From IMG/VR virus record IMGVR_UViG_3300035670_000968, positions 1 to 29,926 of that record: a DNA stretch of 29,926 nucleotides. One strand, written 5' to 3'. Below are positions 6,402 to 12,138 of the stretch, in pieces. Both the position numbers and the translations under genes were made by a program. The stretch's first letter is position 1. The number at the start of each line of letters is the position of its first letter. Origin of the DNA: a virus. The notes beneath the pieces were generated by a model, which was not told the origin of the DNA, did not search any database, and saw nothing but the letters and a program-made list of their open reading frames with translations.

Positions 6402-6850
6402 CAAAACGGCAGGTCGTCGTCGGAGACGGTCGCGTCGAACTTCGCGACGCGGTCGGCCTTGTCCTGCGCGGCCTGCTCAGTCGAGGACGGCGGGATCGCG
6501 AGCGGCGTCGTCGGCGCGTTGGTGAGCGTCCAGCCGCTGCGGCCGCCGTTCTCCCATCGGCCGAGGTAGAACGGGCCGACGCCGTCCGCGCCGTTCGCGA
6601 GGTGCTGGGAGATCTTGCGGGCCTGTTCGGTCCGCTGCGCGTTCACCGCGAACGCGAGGCGCATCTCCTCCTTGTCCTTCTCCTTGATCGTGAAGACGGT
6701 CTGCGTGCCGTACTGGCCGTCCTGCTCGGCGACCGCGCCGATGATGTAGAACGGGCGCTGCTCGGCGTGCAGCTCTGCCTTGTCGTCAGCGGTCAGGTAG
6801 AGTCCTCCGCCGCCGGACAGGATCGCGTCCGCGCTTACGATATTCGCCAT
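6401..6850 (-). CDS. ssb: Single-stranded DNA-binding protein (SSB-like)
   Basis: 149 residues ending DDDLPF (144-149), the acidic tail by which SSB proteins recruit partners; E. coli SSB ends DDDIPF. The body (residues 1-105) is beta-rich with aromatic residues suited to stacking on single strands (FYIIGAVAEQ, TVFTIKEKD, FYLGRWENGG), followed by a disordered Ala/Pro/Gln linker. It should coat single-stranded phage DNA during replication and recombination. It is the first gene of the leftward operon, directly downstream of the divergent promoter region, with AAGGAG before the ATG. The OB fold is inferred from the tail and composition. Confidence 0.82.
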   Translation of the reverse strand: MANIVSADAILSGGGGLYLTADDKAELHAEQRPFYIIGAVAEQDGQYGTQTVFTIKEKDKEEMRLAFAVNAQRTEQARKISQHLANGADGVGPFYLGRWENGGRSGWTLTNAPTTPLAIPPSSTEQAAQDKADRVAKFDATVSDDDLPF

Positions 6851-6896
6851 TGCCTATGCTCCTTCGCTTGTGGCTTGTGGCCGTGGTGAGTCTCGA

Positions 6897-6925
6897 AGGG
6901 TACGCGCATGATCGGACGCCCGCAA
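6897..6925 (-). promoter_or_regulatory. Candidate sigma-70 promoter for the leftward replication operon
   Basis: On the minus strand: -35 TTGCGG (6920-6925), 17-base spacer, -10 TACCCT (6897-6902). It lies 47 bases before the SSB start and back-to-back with the plus-strand promoter at 6946. The match is moderate (TTG at -35; TA and final T at -10); the spacing and location support it. Confidence 0.45.
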
Positions 6926-6945
6926 CACGACTTGCGTCTAGGCGC

Positions 6946-6974
6946 TTGACAATGGTGAGCAGCGTGTCTACTGT
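6946..6974 (+). promoter_or_regulatory. Strong sigma-70 promoter, rightward block (module 1)
   Basis: -35 TTGACA (6946-6951) is a perfect consensus, followed by a 17-base spacer and -10 TACTGT (6969-6974). The predicted start point, six to seven bases on, coincides with the ATG at 6981. The stretch GTCTA-x2-CGCTTGAC reaching into the -35 is shared with the promoter at 8975. This is the best promoter match in the window. Confidence 0.8.
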
Positions 6975-6981
6975 ATAGACA
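6965..6981. promoter_or_regulatory. Candidate operator overlapping the -10 element
   Basis: Inverted repeat TGTCTA-N5-TAGACA spans the -10 box and start point of the rightward promoter. A single GTCTA half-site recurs at 6936-6940 before the same promoter and at 8965-8969 before the second one. A dimeric repressor bound here would block transcription; the HTH proteins at 7916 and 8475 are candidates. Confidence 0.5.
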
Positions 6982-7013
6982 TGGCAACCACCACCGACCG
7001 AAAGGATCGCGCC

Positions 7014-7208
7014 ATGACCACTATCTACCTGATCGACACGAAGACCATCAAGACCACGCTGGAGAGCCTCGGATACATCTCCGACGAGAAGACGATCGAC
7101 ACGATGCGGCAGGCGATGATCGCGATGAACGACGGCGATCCCGATCGCATCATCGACGGCATCGCCGCGCACTATCACGTCGCCGCCCTCAACCCTTGCC
7201 ACGACTGA
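7014..7208 (+). CDS. Hypothetical protein, 64 aa (first rightward gene)
   Basis: Unrecognised small protein (MTTIYLIDTKTIKTTLESLG, then YISDEKTIDTMRQAMIAMND and a His-containing C-terminus). I choose the ATG at 7014, with AAAGGA eight bases upstream; the same GAAAGGATCG-x-GCC sequence precedes the next gene's ATG at 7237. An in-frame ATG at 6981 would add 11 residues (MATTTDRKDRA) and lies at the predicted transcription start, so leaderless initiation there is also possible. No catalytic motif. As the first gene behind a strong promoter it is probably expressed early. Confidence 0.7.
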   Translation: MTTIYLIDTKTIKTTLESLGYISDEKTIDTMRQAMIAMNDGDPDRIIDGIAAHYHVAALNPCHD

Positions 7209-7236
7209 CGCCCCACGAGACCGAAAGGATCGAGCC

Positions 7237-7461
7237 ATGACTGCTTTCTCTCCTGTCACCGCCGAGGTCATCTGGCACGACGACGCGGCGCCGTTCGCCT
7301 TCGTCGACCACCAGGGCGAGGCATTCACGCTTCGCAAGGTCGACGCCGGCATCGATATTTACTGGGACATCGACGGCGACGACGTCCGCGTCGGCCAGGT
7401 CGACACCGAAGCCGAGGCGCTCCACTTTATCGCCCACTACCGCTATCAGCTCATCGACTAG
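7237..7461 (+). CDS. Hypothetical protein, 74 aa
   Basis: Unrecognised. GAAAGGATCGAGCC precedes the ATG, near-identical to the ribosome site of the previous gene, so the two may share a duplicated 5' unit. The protein is acidic and beta-rich (AEVIWHDDAAPFAFVDHQGE, then IDIYWDIDGDDVRVGQVDTE) and ends in a helix with EALHFIAHYRYQL. The fold may be a small WW- or SH3-like barrel, but that is only an impression. Nothing identifies its target. Confidence 0.7.
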   Translation: MTAFSPVTAEVIWHDDAAPFAFVDHQGEAFTLRKVDAGIDIYWDIDGDDVRVGQVDTEAEALHFIAHYRYQLID

Positions 7462-7470
7462 GAGACGATC

Positions 7471-7725
7471 ATGCCCACCACCATCACCGTCATCGATCAC
7501 GAGGAGCTGTTCGCGCAGCTCGCGTTCTCATACATCACGTGCGCGGAGACGATCAGCCTCGAGCACGAGCAGCACGGCGCGTGCGAGGAGCGCCGCGACG
7601 ATCCGCTCCATGACGCGCTACACGACACGATGCGCGAGATCAGCCGGACGATCCTGCTCTTCGTCGACAAGCTCGACGACATCCCCGCCATCCGCGACTA
7701 CAACCGCTCGAGGGCGTACTCGTGA
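7471..7725 (+). CDS. Hypothetical protein, 84 aa
   Basis: Unrecognised. GGAG lies seven bases before the ATG. The protein is helical and acidic with several Cys and His residues (SYITCAETISLEHEQHGACE, then HDALHDTMREISRTILLF). C-x-H spacing is irregular, so a metal site is uncertain. It follows the previous gene after 9 nt and overlaps the next one through GTGA, so it belongs to one transcription unit from the promoter at 6946. Confidence 0.65.
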   Translation: MPTTITVIDHEELFAQLAFSYITCAETISLEHEQHGACEERRDDPLHDALHDTMREISRTILLFVDKLDDIPAIRDYNRSRAYS

Positions 7726-7919
7726 TCGCGTGGAAGCATACGGGGCACGCTTGGCTCGACGTCTGGTCGAGTCAGTGCGGCCGGTGTATGATCACGCGCC
7801 ACCCGCGTCACGACCGCGGCGATCACGTCATCTGGATCGACGGTGAGCGGATCTGTCAGCGCGACACGATCGAGCTCGCCAAATGGAAAGCCCACAATCT
7901 TCTCGAGGAGAAAGCATGA
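7722..7919 (+). CDS. Small Cys/His/Trp-rich protein, 65 aa
   Basis: It starts at the GTG at 7722, overlapping the upstream stop (GTGA). The sequence contains C19-x2-C22 (SQCGRC) and a further Cys at 45 (ERICQRD) amid several His residues (HTGHAWLD, RHPRHDRGDH), suggesting a small zinc-binding domain. Tryptophans at 4, 11, 15, 38 and 55 are frequent for such a short protein. The C-terminal helix ELAKWKAHNLLEEKA runs into the start of the HTH gene with a 4-base overlap. Family not recognised. Confidence 0.65.
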   Translation: MIAWKHTGHAWLDVWSSQCGRCMITRHPRHDRGDHVIWIDGERICQRDTIELAKWKAHNLLEEKA

Positions 7920-8173
7920 TGACGAAGGACTACATCGAATCGCAGCTGCATACGATCGCCGATGAGATCATGGACCTCGAGTACGCCTTGTCGGAGAAGC
8001 GGCGCCAGCGTGACGCGATGATCACGGCGGGCCGCTTCGCCGGCCTGAGTCTGCGCGCGATCGCCGAGGCGTGCATGGTGTCGCATCAGACGGTCGCGAA
8101 CATCATCGAGCGGAGCTCGTCGGCGGCCGGCGCGGGCGCCACCACCACGCCGGGCGCCGACCGCCTCGCGTAG
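7916..8173 (+). CDS. Helix-turn-helix DNA-binding protein, 85 aa
   Basis: The start at 7916 is preceded by GAGGAG, seven bases upstream. Residues 5-38 form a charged helix, probably a coiled coil for dimerisation. Residues 43-64 (GLSLRAIAEACMVSHQTVAN then II) are a clear helix-turn-helix of the resolvase/sigma region 4 type: turn glycine G43, A48-I49-A50 in the first helix, and SHQTVANI as recognition helix. The tail is Ala/Gly/Thr-rich. It is the last gene of the first rightward unit and may regulate the divergent promoters near 6950. Regulator role is inferred. Confidence 0.78.
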   Translation: MMTKDYIESQLHTIADEIMDLEYALSEKRRQRDAMITAGRFAGLSLRAIAEACMVSHQTVANIIERSSSAAGAGATTTPGADRLA

Positions 8174-8239
8174 TTTAGCCGTCAGAATCGGCGATAATCG
8201 GTACCGGCTGCTCTTCGACTCCCTCCCGAGGGCGGCCTA

Positions 8240-8272
8240 GCCCCGCCGGCGCGTTATGACCGCCGGCGGGGC
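8240..8272 (+). terminator. GC-rich hairpin after the first rightward unit
   Basis: GCCCCGCCGGCG pairs with CGCCGGCGGGGC as a 12-bp stem with a nine-base loop. No T-run follows (GTCACC), so an intrinsic terminator is uncertain. It may attenuate or stabilise the 3' end. It precedes a CAC repeat directly, as the terminator at 9247 does. Bases 8174-8239 hold nothing else I can support. Confidence 0.5.
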
Positions 8273-8274
8273 GT

Positions 8275-8288
8275 CACCACCACCACCA
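8275..8288 (+). repeat. CACC repeat leader
   Basis: CACCACCACCACCA lies between the hairpin at 8240 and the ribosome site AGGAGAAAG of the gene at 8314. It is one of five CAC-repeat leaders in the window (others near 5236, 6987, 9016 and 9281). Confidence 0.7.
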
Positions 8289-8313
8289 GAGCACGAGACT
8301 AGGAGAAAGCATC

Positions 8314-8478
8314 ATGTCGAATCGGAGGCGGAAGAGCATCGGGCAGCGCAAGATCCGCGAGGCCCTCGAGCGGAGGCTCTCGAGGGGCAGGGCGAAGGCT
8401 GAGGCGCGGGCGCTTCGCGTGGCGGCGCGAGAGCTGCGCGCCAGGGCCGAGCGGGCGGGCGAGGAGTCGGCGTCGTGA
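8314..8478 (+). CDS. Small basic helical protein, 54 aa
   Basis: This frame is below usual gene-calling length. The ATG follows AGGAGAAAGCATC, the same ribosome-site type as the gene at 7916. The product is extremely basic and almost wholly helical, with Arg/Ala repeats (NRRRKSIGQRKIREALERRL, RAKAEARALRVAARELRARA) and few Gly or Pro residues. It ends in GTGA, which starts the next gene. A nucleic-acid-binding or condensing role is plausible from charge; it might also act with the neighbouring HTH protein. Family unknown. Confidence 0.65.
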   Translation: MSNRRRKSIGQRKIREALERRLSRGRAKAEARALRVAARELRARAERAGEESAS

Positions 8479-8948
8479 GCGTCCGCGAGGTTATGCGCGA
8501 GCAGGGCGTGACGCTCGAGGATCTCGCCCGATTGGCGAGCGTGTCGGAATGGTCGGCGCGTAAGTACCTGTACGGCGAGCGCGCCCTGGTCGACAAGGTC
8601 CAGTACGCGCTGGTCAGAGAGTTCGGCCAGGCGGGTCGAGTCGTGGCGGGCGCGATTGAGCGGGCTCGCGAGGAGTATCTCGATGAGCATCCGGTCGAGC
8701 CGGGCTCGGGGCGGCGCTTGTCTCGGAAGGCGAAGCCGTCGGCGAAGATTGTCGAGCGGCCCATAGTGGAGGAGAGGGATGTTCACGCCGAGCTGGTCGA
8801 GGAGGATACGGGCGAGACGTACACGATCGAGGAATGGAAGCGGCTGTTCGGCGAGCCGGGCGGCGGCGTGACGCATGATCGGCACGGTCGCGTGTTCGGA
8901 ATCGGCGCGGCGTATTTCGCGACTGAGCCGGATTTTTGCGAGGAATAG
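8475..8948 (+). CDS. HTH regulator, putative repressor or immunity-type protein
   Basis: 157 residues from the GTG at 8475, coupled to the basic protein by GTGA. Residues 11-47 form an XRE/Cro-like helix-turn-helix: GVTLEDLARLASVSEWSARK, then YLYGERALVDKV, which reads like a Cro/CI recognition helix followed by a short loop. The middle is a charged helix, and the C-terminal part (residues 100-150) has an acidic strand region with EEDTGETYTIEEWKRLFGEP, perhaps a dimerisation domain. No cleavage motif of LexA type is visible. It could bind the TGTCTA operators near 6965 and 8964. No integrase was found, so lysogeny is unproven. Confidence 0.72.
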   Translation: MSVREVMREQGVTLEDLARLASVSEWSARKYLYGERALVDKVQYALVREFGQAGRVVAGAIERAREEYLDEHPVEPGSGRRLSRKAKPSAKIVERPIVEERDVHAELVEEDTGETYTIEEWKRLFGEPGGGVTHDRHGRVFGIGAAYFATEPDFCEE

Positions 8949-8974
8949 CGGATATCCCCAGTGTGTCTAATCGC

Positions 8975-9003
8975 TTGACGCGGTGACGGATCGCAGGTAC
9001 ATT
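8975..9003 (+). promoter_or_regulatory. Sigma-70 promoter, rightward block (module 2)
   Basis: -35 TTGACG (8975-8980), 17-base spacer, -10 TACATT (8998-9003). The predicted start point coincides with the ATG at 9010. Layout and flanking sequence repeat those of the promoter at 6946: the shared GTCTA-x2-CGCTTGAC stretch, the same spacer length, six bases from the -10 to the ATG, then ATGGCAACCACCACC. Confidence 0.75.
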
Positions 9004-9042
9004 ACTCCCATGGCAACCACCACCAACCACGAGGAGCCCGCC

Positions 9043-9231
9043 ATGAAGATCGACACCGTGATCGTCGACTACACCGCGAAGATCCGCAAGCATTCGACCG
9101 ATGATCTGCTCGACCTTCGCGCGAAGGTCCGCACCATGCTGAAGACGGAGCGCAATTCGCGCAACATCATCGCCTTCGGCATCATGCTCGACGCCTTCGA
9201 CACCATCATCTCCGAGCGCGGCTACGCCTAG
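9043..9231 (+). CDS. Hypothetical protein, 62 aa
   Basis: Unrecognised helical protein (TVIVDYTAKIRKHSTDDLLD, then LRAKVRTMLKTERNSRNIIA). I choose the ATG at 9043, with GAGGAG seven bases upstream. The in-frame ATG at 9010 would add MATTTNHEEPA and sits at the predicted transcription start. Its first five codons match those at 6981, but the mature proteins are otherwise unlike each other. The gene stands alone between its own promoter and its own terminator, like an independently acquired module. Confidence 0.7.
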   Translation: MKIDTVIVDYTAKIRKHSTDDLLDLRAKVRTMLKTERNSRNIIAFGIMLDAFDTIISERGYA

Positions 9232-9246
9232 CCGGTCCGCTCGACG

Positions 9247-9278
9247 AGCCCCGTCGGCCTTCGGGTCGGCGGGGCTTT
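9247..9278 (+). terminator. Intrinsic terminator with UUCG loop
   Basis: A 13-bp stem (AGCCCCGTCGGCC against GGTCGGCGGGGCT, two G-U pairs) closes a TTCG tetraloop, the exceptionally stable C(UUCG)G type, followed by TTTCT. It ends the single-gene unit at 9043 and is followed directly by the CACC repeat 9281-9295 that leads into the prim-pol gene. Confidence 0.8.
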
Positions 9279-9280
9279 CT

Positions 9281-9295
9281 CACCACCACCACCAC
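9281..9295 (+). repeat. CACC repeat leader of the prim-pol gene
   Basis: CACCACCACCACCAC, then GGGAG and the ATG at 9307. It shares position and sequence with the element at 8275-8288: both follow a GC-rich hairpin and precede a ribosome site. Confidence 0.7.
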
Positions 9296-9306
9296 GGGAG
9301 ACCACA

Positions 9307-9840
9307 ATGTCCACCATGAAGCATCTCGCAGGCGTCCTCGACGACCTCGAGCACAATCACGACGTCGACCTCGTCGACGCCGCGCACGCCTACATCCTGA
9401 ACGGCTGGACGATCACGCTCGTCGGCGATGACAAGCGGCCGATCGGCAAATGGGGCGAGGGCGGCTGGAATCGCTTCGACGAGTCGAACATGCACAAGCT
9501 CCACATCGGCCGCGCGACCGGCCTCGGCGTCATCACCGGCCCGAGCGGCCTGGCCGTCCTCGACTATGACCAGGCCGACGTATTCGACCTCGTCGCCGCG
9601 ACGTACGGCGAGCACGACACGCGGATCGCTCGGACGCCGCGCGGCTATCACGCCTACTTCGCCGCCCCCGAAGGCGTCACGCTCCGACCCCGCCAGAACA
9701 TCATCCCCGGCCTCGACCTGCGCGCCGCCGAGTCGTACATCATCCTTCCGCCGAGCATCATGCATCACGGCTCCTACTCGTGGCACAACGCGAAGCCGAT
9801 CGCCGAGATGCCGTCCGCCCTCCTCGGCCTCGTCGAGTAG
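9307..9840 (+). CDS. Stand-alone prim-pol domain protein, 177 aa
   Basis: Only the catalytic domain of the bifunctional primase/polymerase family is present. GLGVITGPSGLAVLDYD carries the metal pair D86-x-D88; PRGYHAYF carries H115; GLDLRAAESYIILPPS (135-150) is the family motif after the active site. The usual helicase half is absent, and the gene ends cleanly before a terminator, so it is complete rather than truncated. It could make primers, act in repair or translesion synthesis, or help initiate replication alongside the primase-helicase at 1418. It reads on the opposite strand and from a separate unit, so it is regulated separately. Family call is firm, role open. Confidence 0.85.
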   Translation: MSTMKHLAGVLDDLEHNHDVDLVDAAHAYILNGWTITLVGDDKRPIGKWGEGGWNRFDESNMHKLHIGRATGLGVITGPSGLAVLDYDQADVFDLVAATYGEHDTRIARTPRGYHAYFAAPEGVTLRPRQNIIPGLDLRAAESYIILPPSIMHHGSYSWHNAKPIAEMPSALLGLVE

Positions 9841-9853
9841 TCTCGCCGCCGCC

Positions 9854-9889
9854 GGCCCCGTCGCCCACTCTCGGGCGGCGGGGCCTTTT
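9854..9889 (+). terminator. Intrinsic terminator at the convergent junction
   Basis: GGCCCCGTCGCCC pairs with GGGCGGCGGGGCC (13 bp, one G-U) around a six-base loop ACTCTC, then TTTTG. It ends the rightward block just before the convergent metallophosphoesterase gene. The reverse strand lacks a U-run, so leftward termination there is less certain. Confidence 0.85.
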
Positions 9890-9918
9890 GCATTTCTATA
9901 CAGATCGCAGGCGTCGAG

Positions 9919-10941
9919 CTAGTCGAGATGCAGGAGGTATTCGGCCGTCACGCGGCCACGCTCCGGATCGACGAAATGCAATCGCTGCGCCGGATTACTC
10001 GTCGCCGCGACGAATTCCTTCGCATACGCCGAATCCGACACGAGGCTCGGCGTGACGAATACGCGGCCGCCATTATTCATCGGCAGCTGCATCGGCGTAT
10101 GAAAATGCCCGATATAGGCATCGAGGAATTCGGGCATCACTCCGCTCGCCCAGGCAAGATGCTTTTTGATGATGCCGTAAGCCGGGATTGAACCGCCGAA
10201 GCTTCGGATCGTGTCGCCGTGATGCGCGAGGGCGCGATACGCGCCGACCTCGACGATCGAGTACCAGGACTCGGGGAAGACCCATCGGATGCGCTCGTCG
10301 TGCTCGAGGCGCTCGCCAATGATCCGGCCGACGATCCTGTCCCAATTGGTATCCGACTCGTAGTCGAGGCTCTGTCGGCCCTTGCCGCGGCCGACGCGGC
10401 CATGATTACCCGGCGTCAAATAGACAGTCACCATGTCGAATTCGTCGGCGAGAATCGACACGGCATCCTCGAGGATCCGCGCCGCGTCGAATACCTGCTC
10501 GAACGTGCTCGCGTCGACCGCCCACGCCTGATGCGGGAATTGTGCCGTTTGCTCGATCAGATCGCCGCCGAGAATCACGACACACTCGCCGACCGGATGC
10601 GCCTTCCGCTGCAATTCGGCGAGCTTGATCGTCTTCGCGATCGTGTCCATGATGCGCCGCTCGGCAACGTCAGTGTTATACGTCGCCGTCACCGCGCCGA
10701 TATGAGTATCTGTCAAATGCAGCAGCGCGACCTCGGCGCCCGGTTTCGCCTTCGTCTTCGATGCCTTGACGCGCTTTGGCGATCCTGCGACGAGTGCCGC
10801 ATCCTTCGCGCCCTGATACACCGCCTGGACGAGGTCCGCTGTCTTCGCCTTCGACCGGGCGAGATTCCGCTCAGTCCGGCGGAGTGCCTCCTCGAGCTCG
10901 GCGATCTTGAGATCACGCTCGATATCGTCGCGGATACTCAC
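9919..10941 (-). CDS. Calcineurin-like metallophosphoesterase
   Basis: 340 residues. I start at the GTG at 10941 (GTGA overlap with the upstream gene); the GTG at 10950 sits too close to its AGGA. Residues 1-35 are a charged coiled coil and about 55-68 a basic linker. The metal-binding motifs follow in order: LTDTH (D78, H80), GGDLIE (D127), GNHGR (N179, H180), AHHGDT (H240, H241) and GHFHT (H279, H281). This two-metal fold includes SbcD/Mre11 nucleases and many phosphodiesterases. It is the last gene of the late transcript. A nuclease or DNA-processing role is plausible; a phosphatase acting on nucleotides or proteins is possible too. Confidence 0.85.
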   Translation of the reverse strand: MSIRDDIERDLKIAELEEALRRTERNLARSKAKTADLVQAVYQGAKDAALVAGSPKRVKASKTKAKPGAEVALLHLTDTHIGAVTATYNTDVAERRIMDTIAKTIKLAELQRKAHPVGECVVILGGDLIEQTAQFPHQAWAVDASTFEQVFDAARILEDAVSILADEFDMVTVYLTPGNHGRVGRGKGRQSLDYESDTNWDRIVGRIIGERLEHDERIRWVFPESWYSIVEVGAYRALAHHGDTIRSFGGSIPAYGIIKKHLAWASGVMPEFLDAYIGHFHTPMQLPMNNGGRVFVTPSLVSDSAYAKEFVAATSNPAQRLHFVDPERGRVTAEYLLHLD

Positions 10942-11168
10942 GACGCGCACGTCCTGCGGTGCCGGCGGACCTGCTTCCCGTCCGGATGCAGCTTGTATCC
11001 GTGCTCGTGCAGGACCCGCGCGATCGCCGCGCCCGGGATGCTCTCATCGGCCAGGCACTGCTCGACGCCCTTCCGATCCTCGGCGCTCATCTGGTCGAGC
11101 GCGGCGCATACGGCGCACATTGCGGGCTTAGGCGTGCTCGCCTGCCTGATCTCGTCAGCGATTCCCAT
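10938..11168 (-). CDS. Small Cys-containing HTH-like protein, 76 aa
   Basis: GGGAGGG lies before the ATG at 11168. The N-terminal part has C18-x2-C21 (AMCAVC), with further Cys at 38 and 74, so a zinc site is possible. Residues 31-73 read like a short helix-turn-helix: KGVEQCLADESIPGAAIARV followed by a second helix ending in QVRRHRRTC, where the RRHRR motif resembles the recognition helix of small phage DNA-binding proteins. It is coupled to the metallophosphoesterase, suggesting the two act together, for example as a nuclease and its DNA-binding partner. That pairing is inference. Confidence 0.7.
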   Translation of the reverse strand: MGIADEIRQASTPKPAMCAVCAALDQMSAEDRKGVEQCLADESIPGAAIARVLHEHGYKLHPDGKQVRRHRRTCAS

Positions 11169-11223
11169 GATCCCTCCCGTTCGGAATGTCCCTAATCGTA
11201 CGGGACGCGATCGTCGAATCCTG

Positions 11224-11943
11224 CTAGGTGATCCTGATCAGCTGTTGCGGCTTCGCCGCGTTCCGCGTGCGAAGCCATAGACCGCCGCCATCATCCTGCG
11301 ATCCCGAGGGATCGTATTCTGGGCTCGTGTTGCCCTCGACGGTCCGCACGTTCAGCGTCGCCGGATTCGGCCTCGAGCGGATCAGTCCGATATGGTCGGG
11401 CGTCCCATCACCGCCGCCCCAGTCAAACGTGATCGCATCGCCTCGACGCGCCAGGCGCGGATTGGAGATGATGCTCATGCCGTACTTGCCGGCTCGAGCA
11501 GCGGCGAGCCACGCGGGGACCCATGCCTCGTGCTCAGACTTCACGAATGCGGCCCACGACTTCCACCCCGCGCACCGGTACGCCCACGATGTCGTGGCGG
11601 CGCACCACGGCCACGAGCCCGCGCCGAGCTCGGACCCGAGACGCTGAATCATCGCAACATAGGGGCCTCTGTTATTCCCCCAGACCTCGAGCGGCCCGAC
11701 GACGAGCTCCATGCACGTCGCCGCGCGCCACTGAAGCGGACCCGGCAAGTAACGCCCCACGACGACAAGGACCTCGGGCGTGATATCCCCATCCGGCTTC
11801 AGCTTATGCCGCGCGTGGATACGCTTCGTCAGCTCTCGAGCAGGCGCGCCGTAGGAATCCTGATAGTTGACCCCCTTCGGGATCTTGATGCCGGCCTGCT
11901 TCGCATACGCGACGCACGCGCGCTTGTACGCGCCGCGCTGCAT
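11224..11943 (-). CDS. CHAP-domain endolysin
   Basis: 239 residues from the ATG at 11943, which shares a base with the holin stop (TGATG). Residues 1-68 look like an N-terminal peptidoglycan-binding module (YAKQAGIKIPKGVNYQDSYG). Residues 85-225 are a CHAP cysteine amidase/peptidase: C114 in SWPWCAATT, H184 in TPDHIGLI, and E203/N205 in VEGN as the third position. It should cut peptidoglycan cross-links or stem peptides once the holin opens the membrane. No signal peptide is visible, consistent with holin-dependent release. A longer in-frame extension to 12057 lies over the holin gene and was rejected. Confidence 0.9.
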   Translation of the reverse strand: MQRGAYKRACVAYAKQAGIKIPKGVNYQDSYGAPARELTKRIHARHKLKPDGDITPEVLVVVGRYLPGPLQWRAATCMELVVGPLEVWGNNRGPYVAMIQRLGSELGAGSWPWCAATTSWAYRCAGWKSWAAFVKSEHEAWVPAWLAAARAGKYGMSIISNPRLARRGDAITFDWGGGDGTPDHIGLIRSRPNPATLNVRTVEGNTSPEYDPSGSQDDGGGLWLRTRNAAKPQQLIRIT

Positions 11944-12119
11944 CAGACGCTGCGATTCGGATCGCGCACCACGTACGCGGCCAGGGCGACAAGGATCGTG
12001 ATGATCGCGCCCTGCGCGACCTCGGGGATCTCGACGCCGAACATGCCAGCGATCCACGTCGCCAGCGTCACCGCCGCCGCCGCCACCGTCGCGGCCGTTG
12101 TCTTCGGGCTGATAGCCAT
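11943..12119 (-). CDS. Two-helix holin, 58 aa
   Basis: Too short for common thresholds but clear. It begins MAISPKTTAATVAAAAVTLA and continues WIAGMFGVEIP, giving a first membrane helix (about 9-27). The second, AIITILVALAAYVV, is followed by the basic tail RDPNRSV. Two helices joined by a short acidic loop and a charged C-terminus are the pattern of small class II holins. It lies immediately before the endolysin with a one-base overlap, and after the coiled-coil membrane protein. It should open the membrane and release the CHAP enzyme at lysis time. Confidence 0.82.
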   Translation of the reverse strand: MAISPKTTAATVAAAAVTLATWIAGMFGVEIPEVAQGAIITILVALAAYVVRDPNRSV

Positions 12120-12138
12120 ATTCTCTTCCCTCTCTTAG

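Noticed and set aside
8130-8150. CACCACCACG in the end of the HTH gene as another leader element
   Set aside because: It lies within coding sequence (Thr codons of the tail) and no gene starts nearby.
8170-8198. GATAAT as a promoter -10 before 8314
   Set aside because: No recognisable -35 at 16-18 bases (GTAGTT) and no extended -10.
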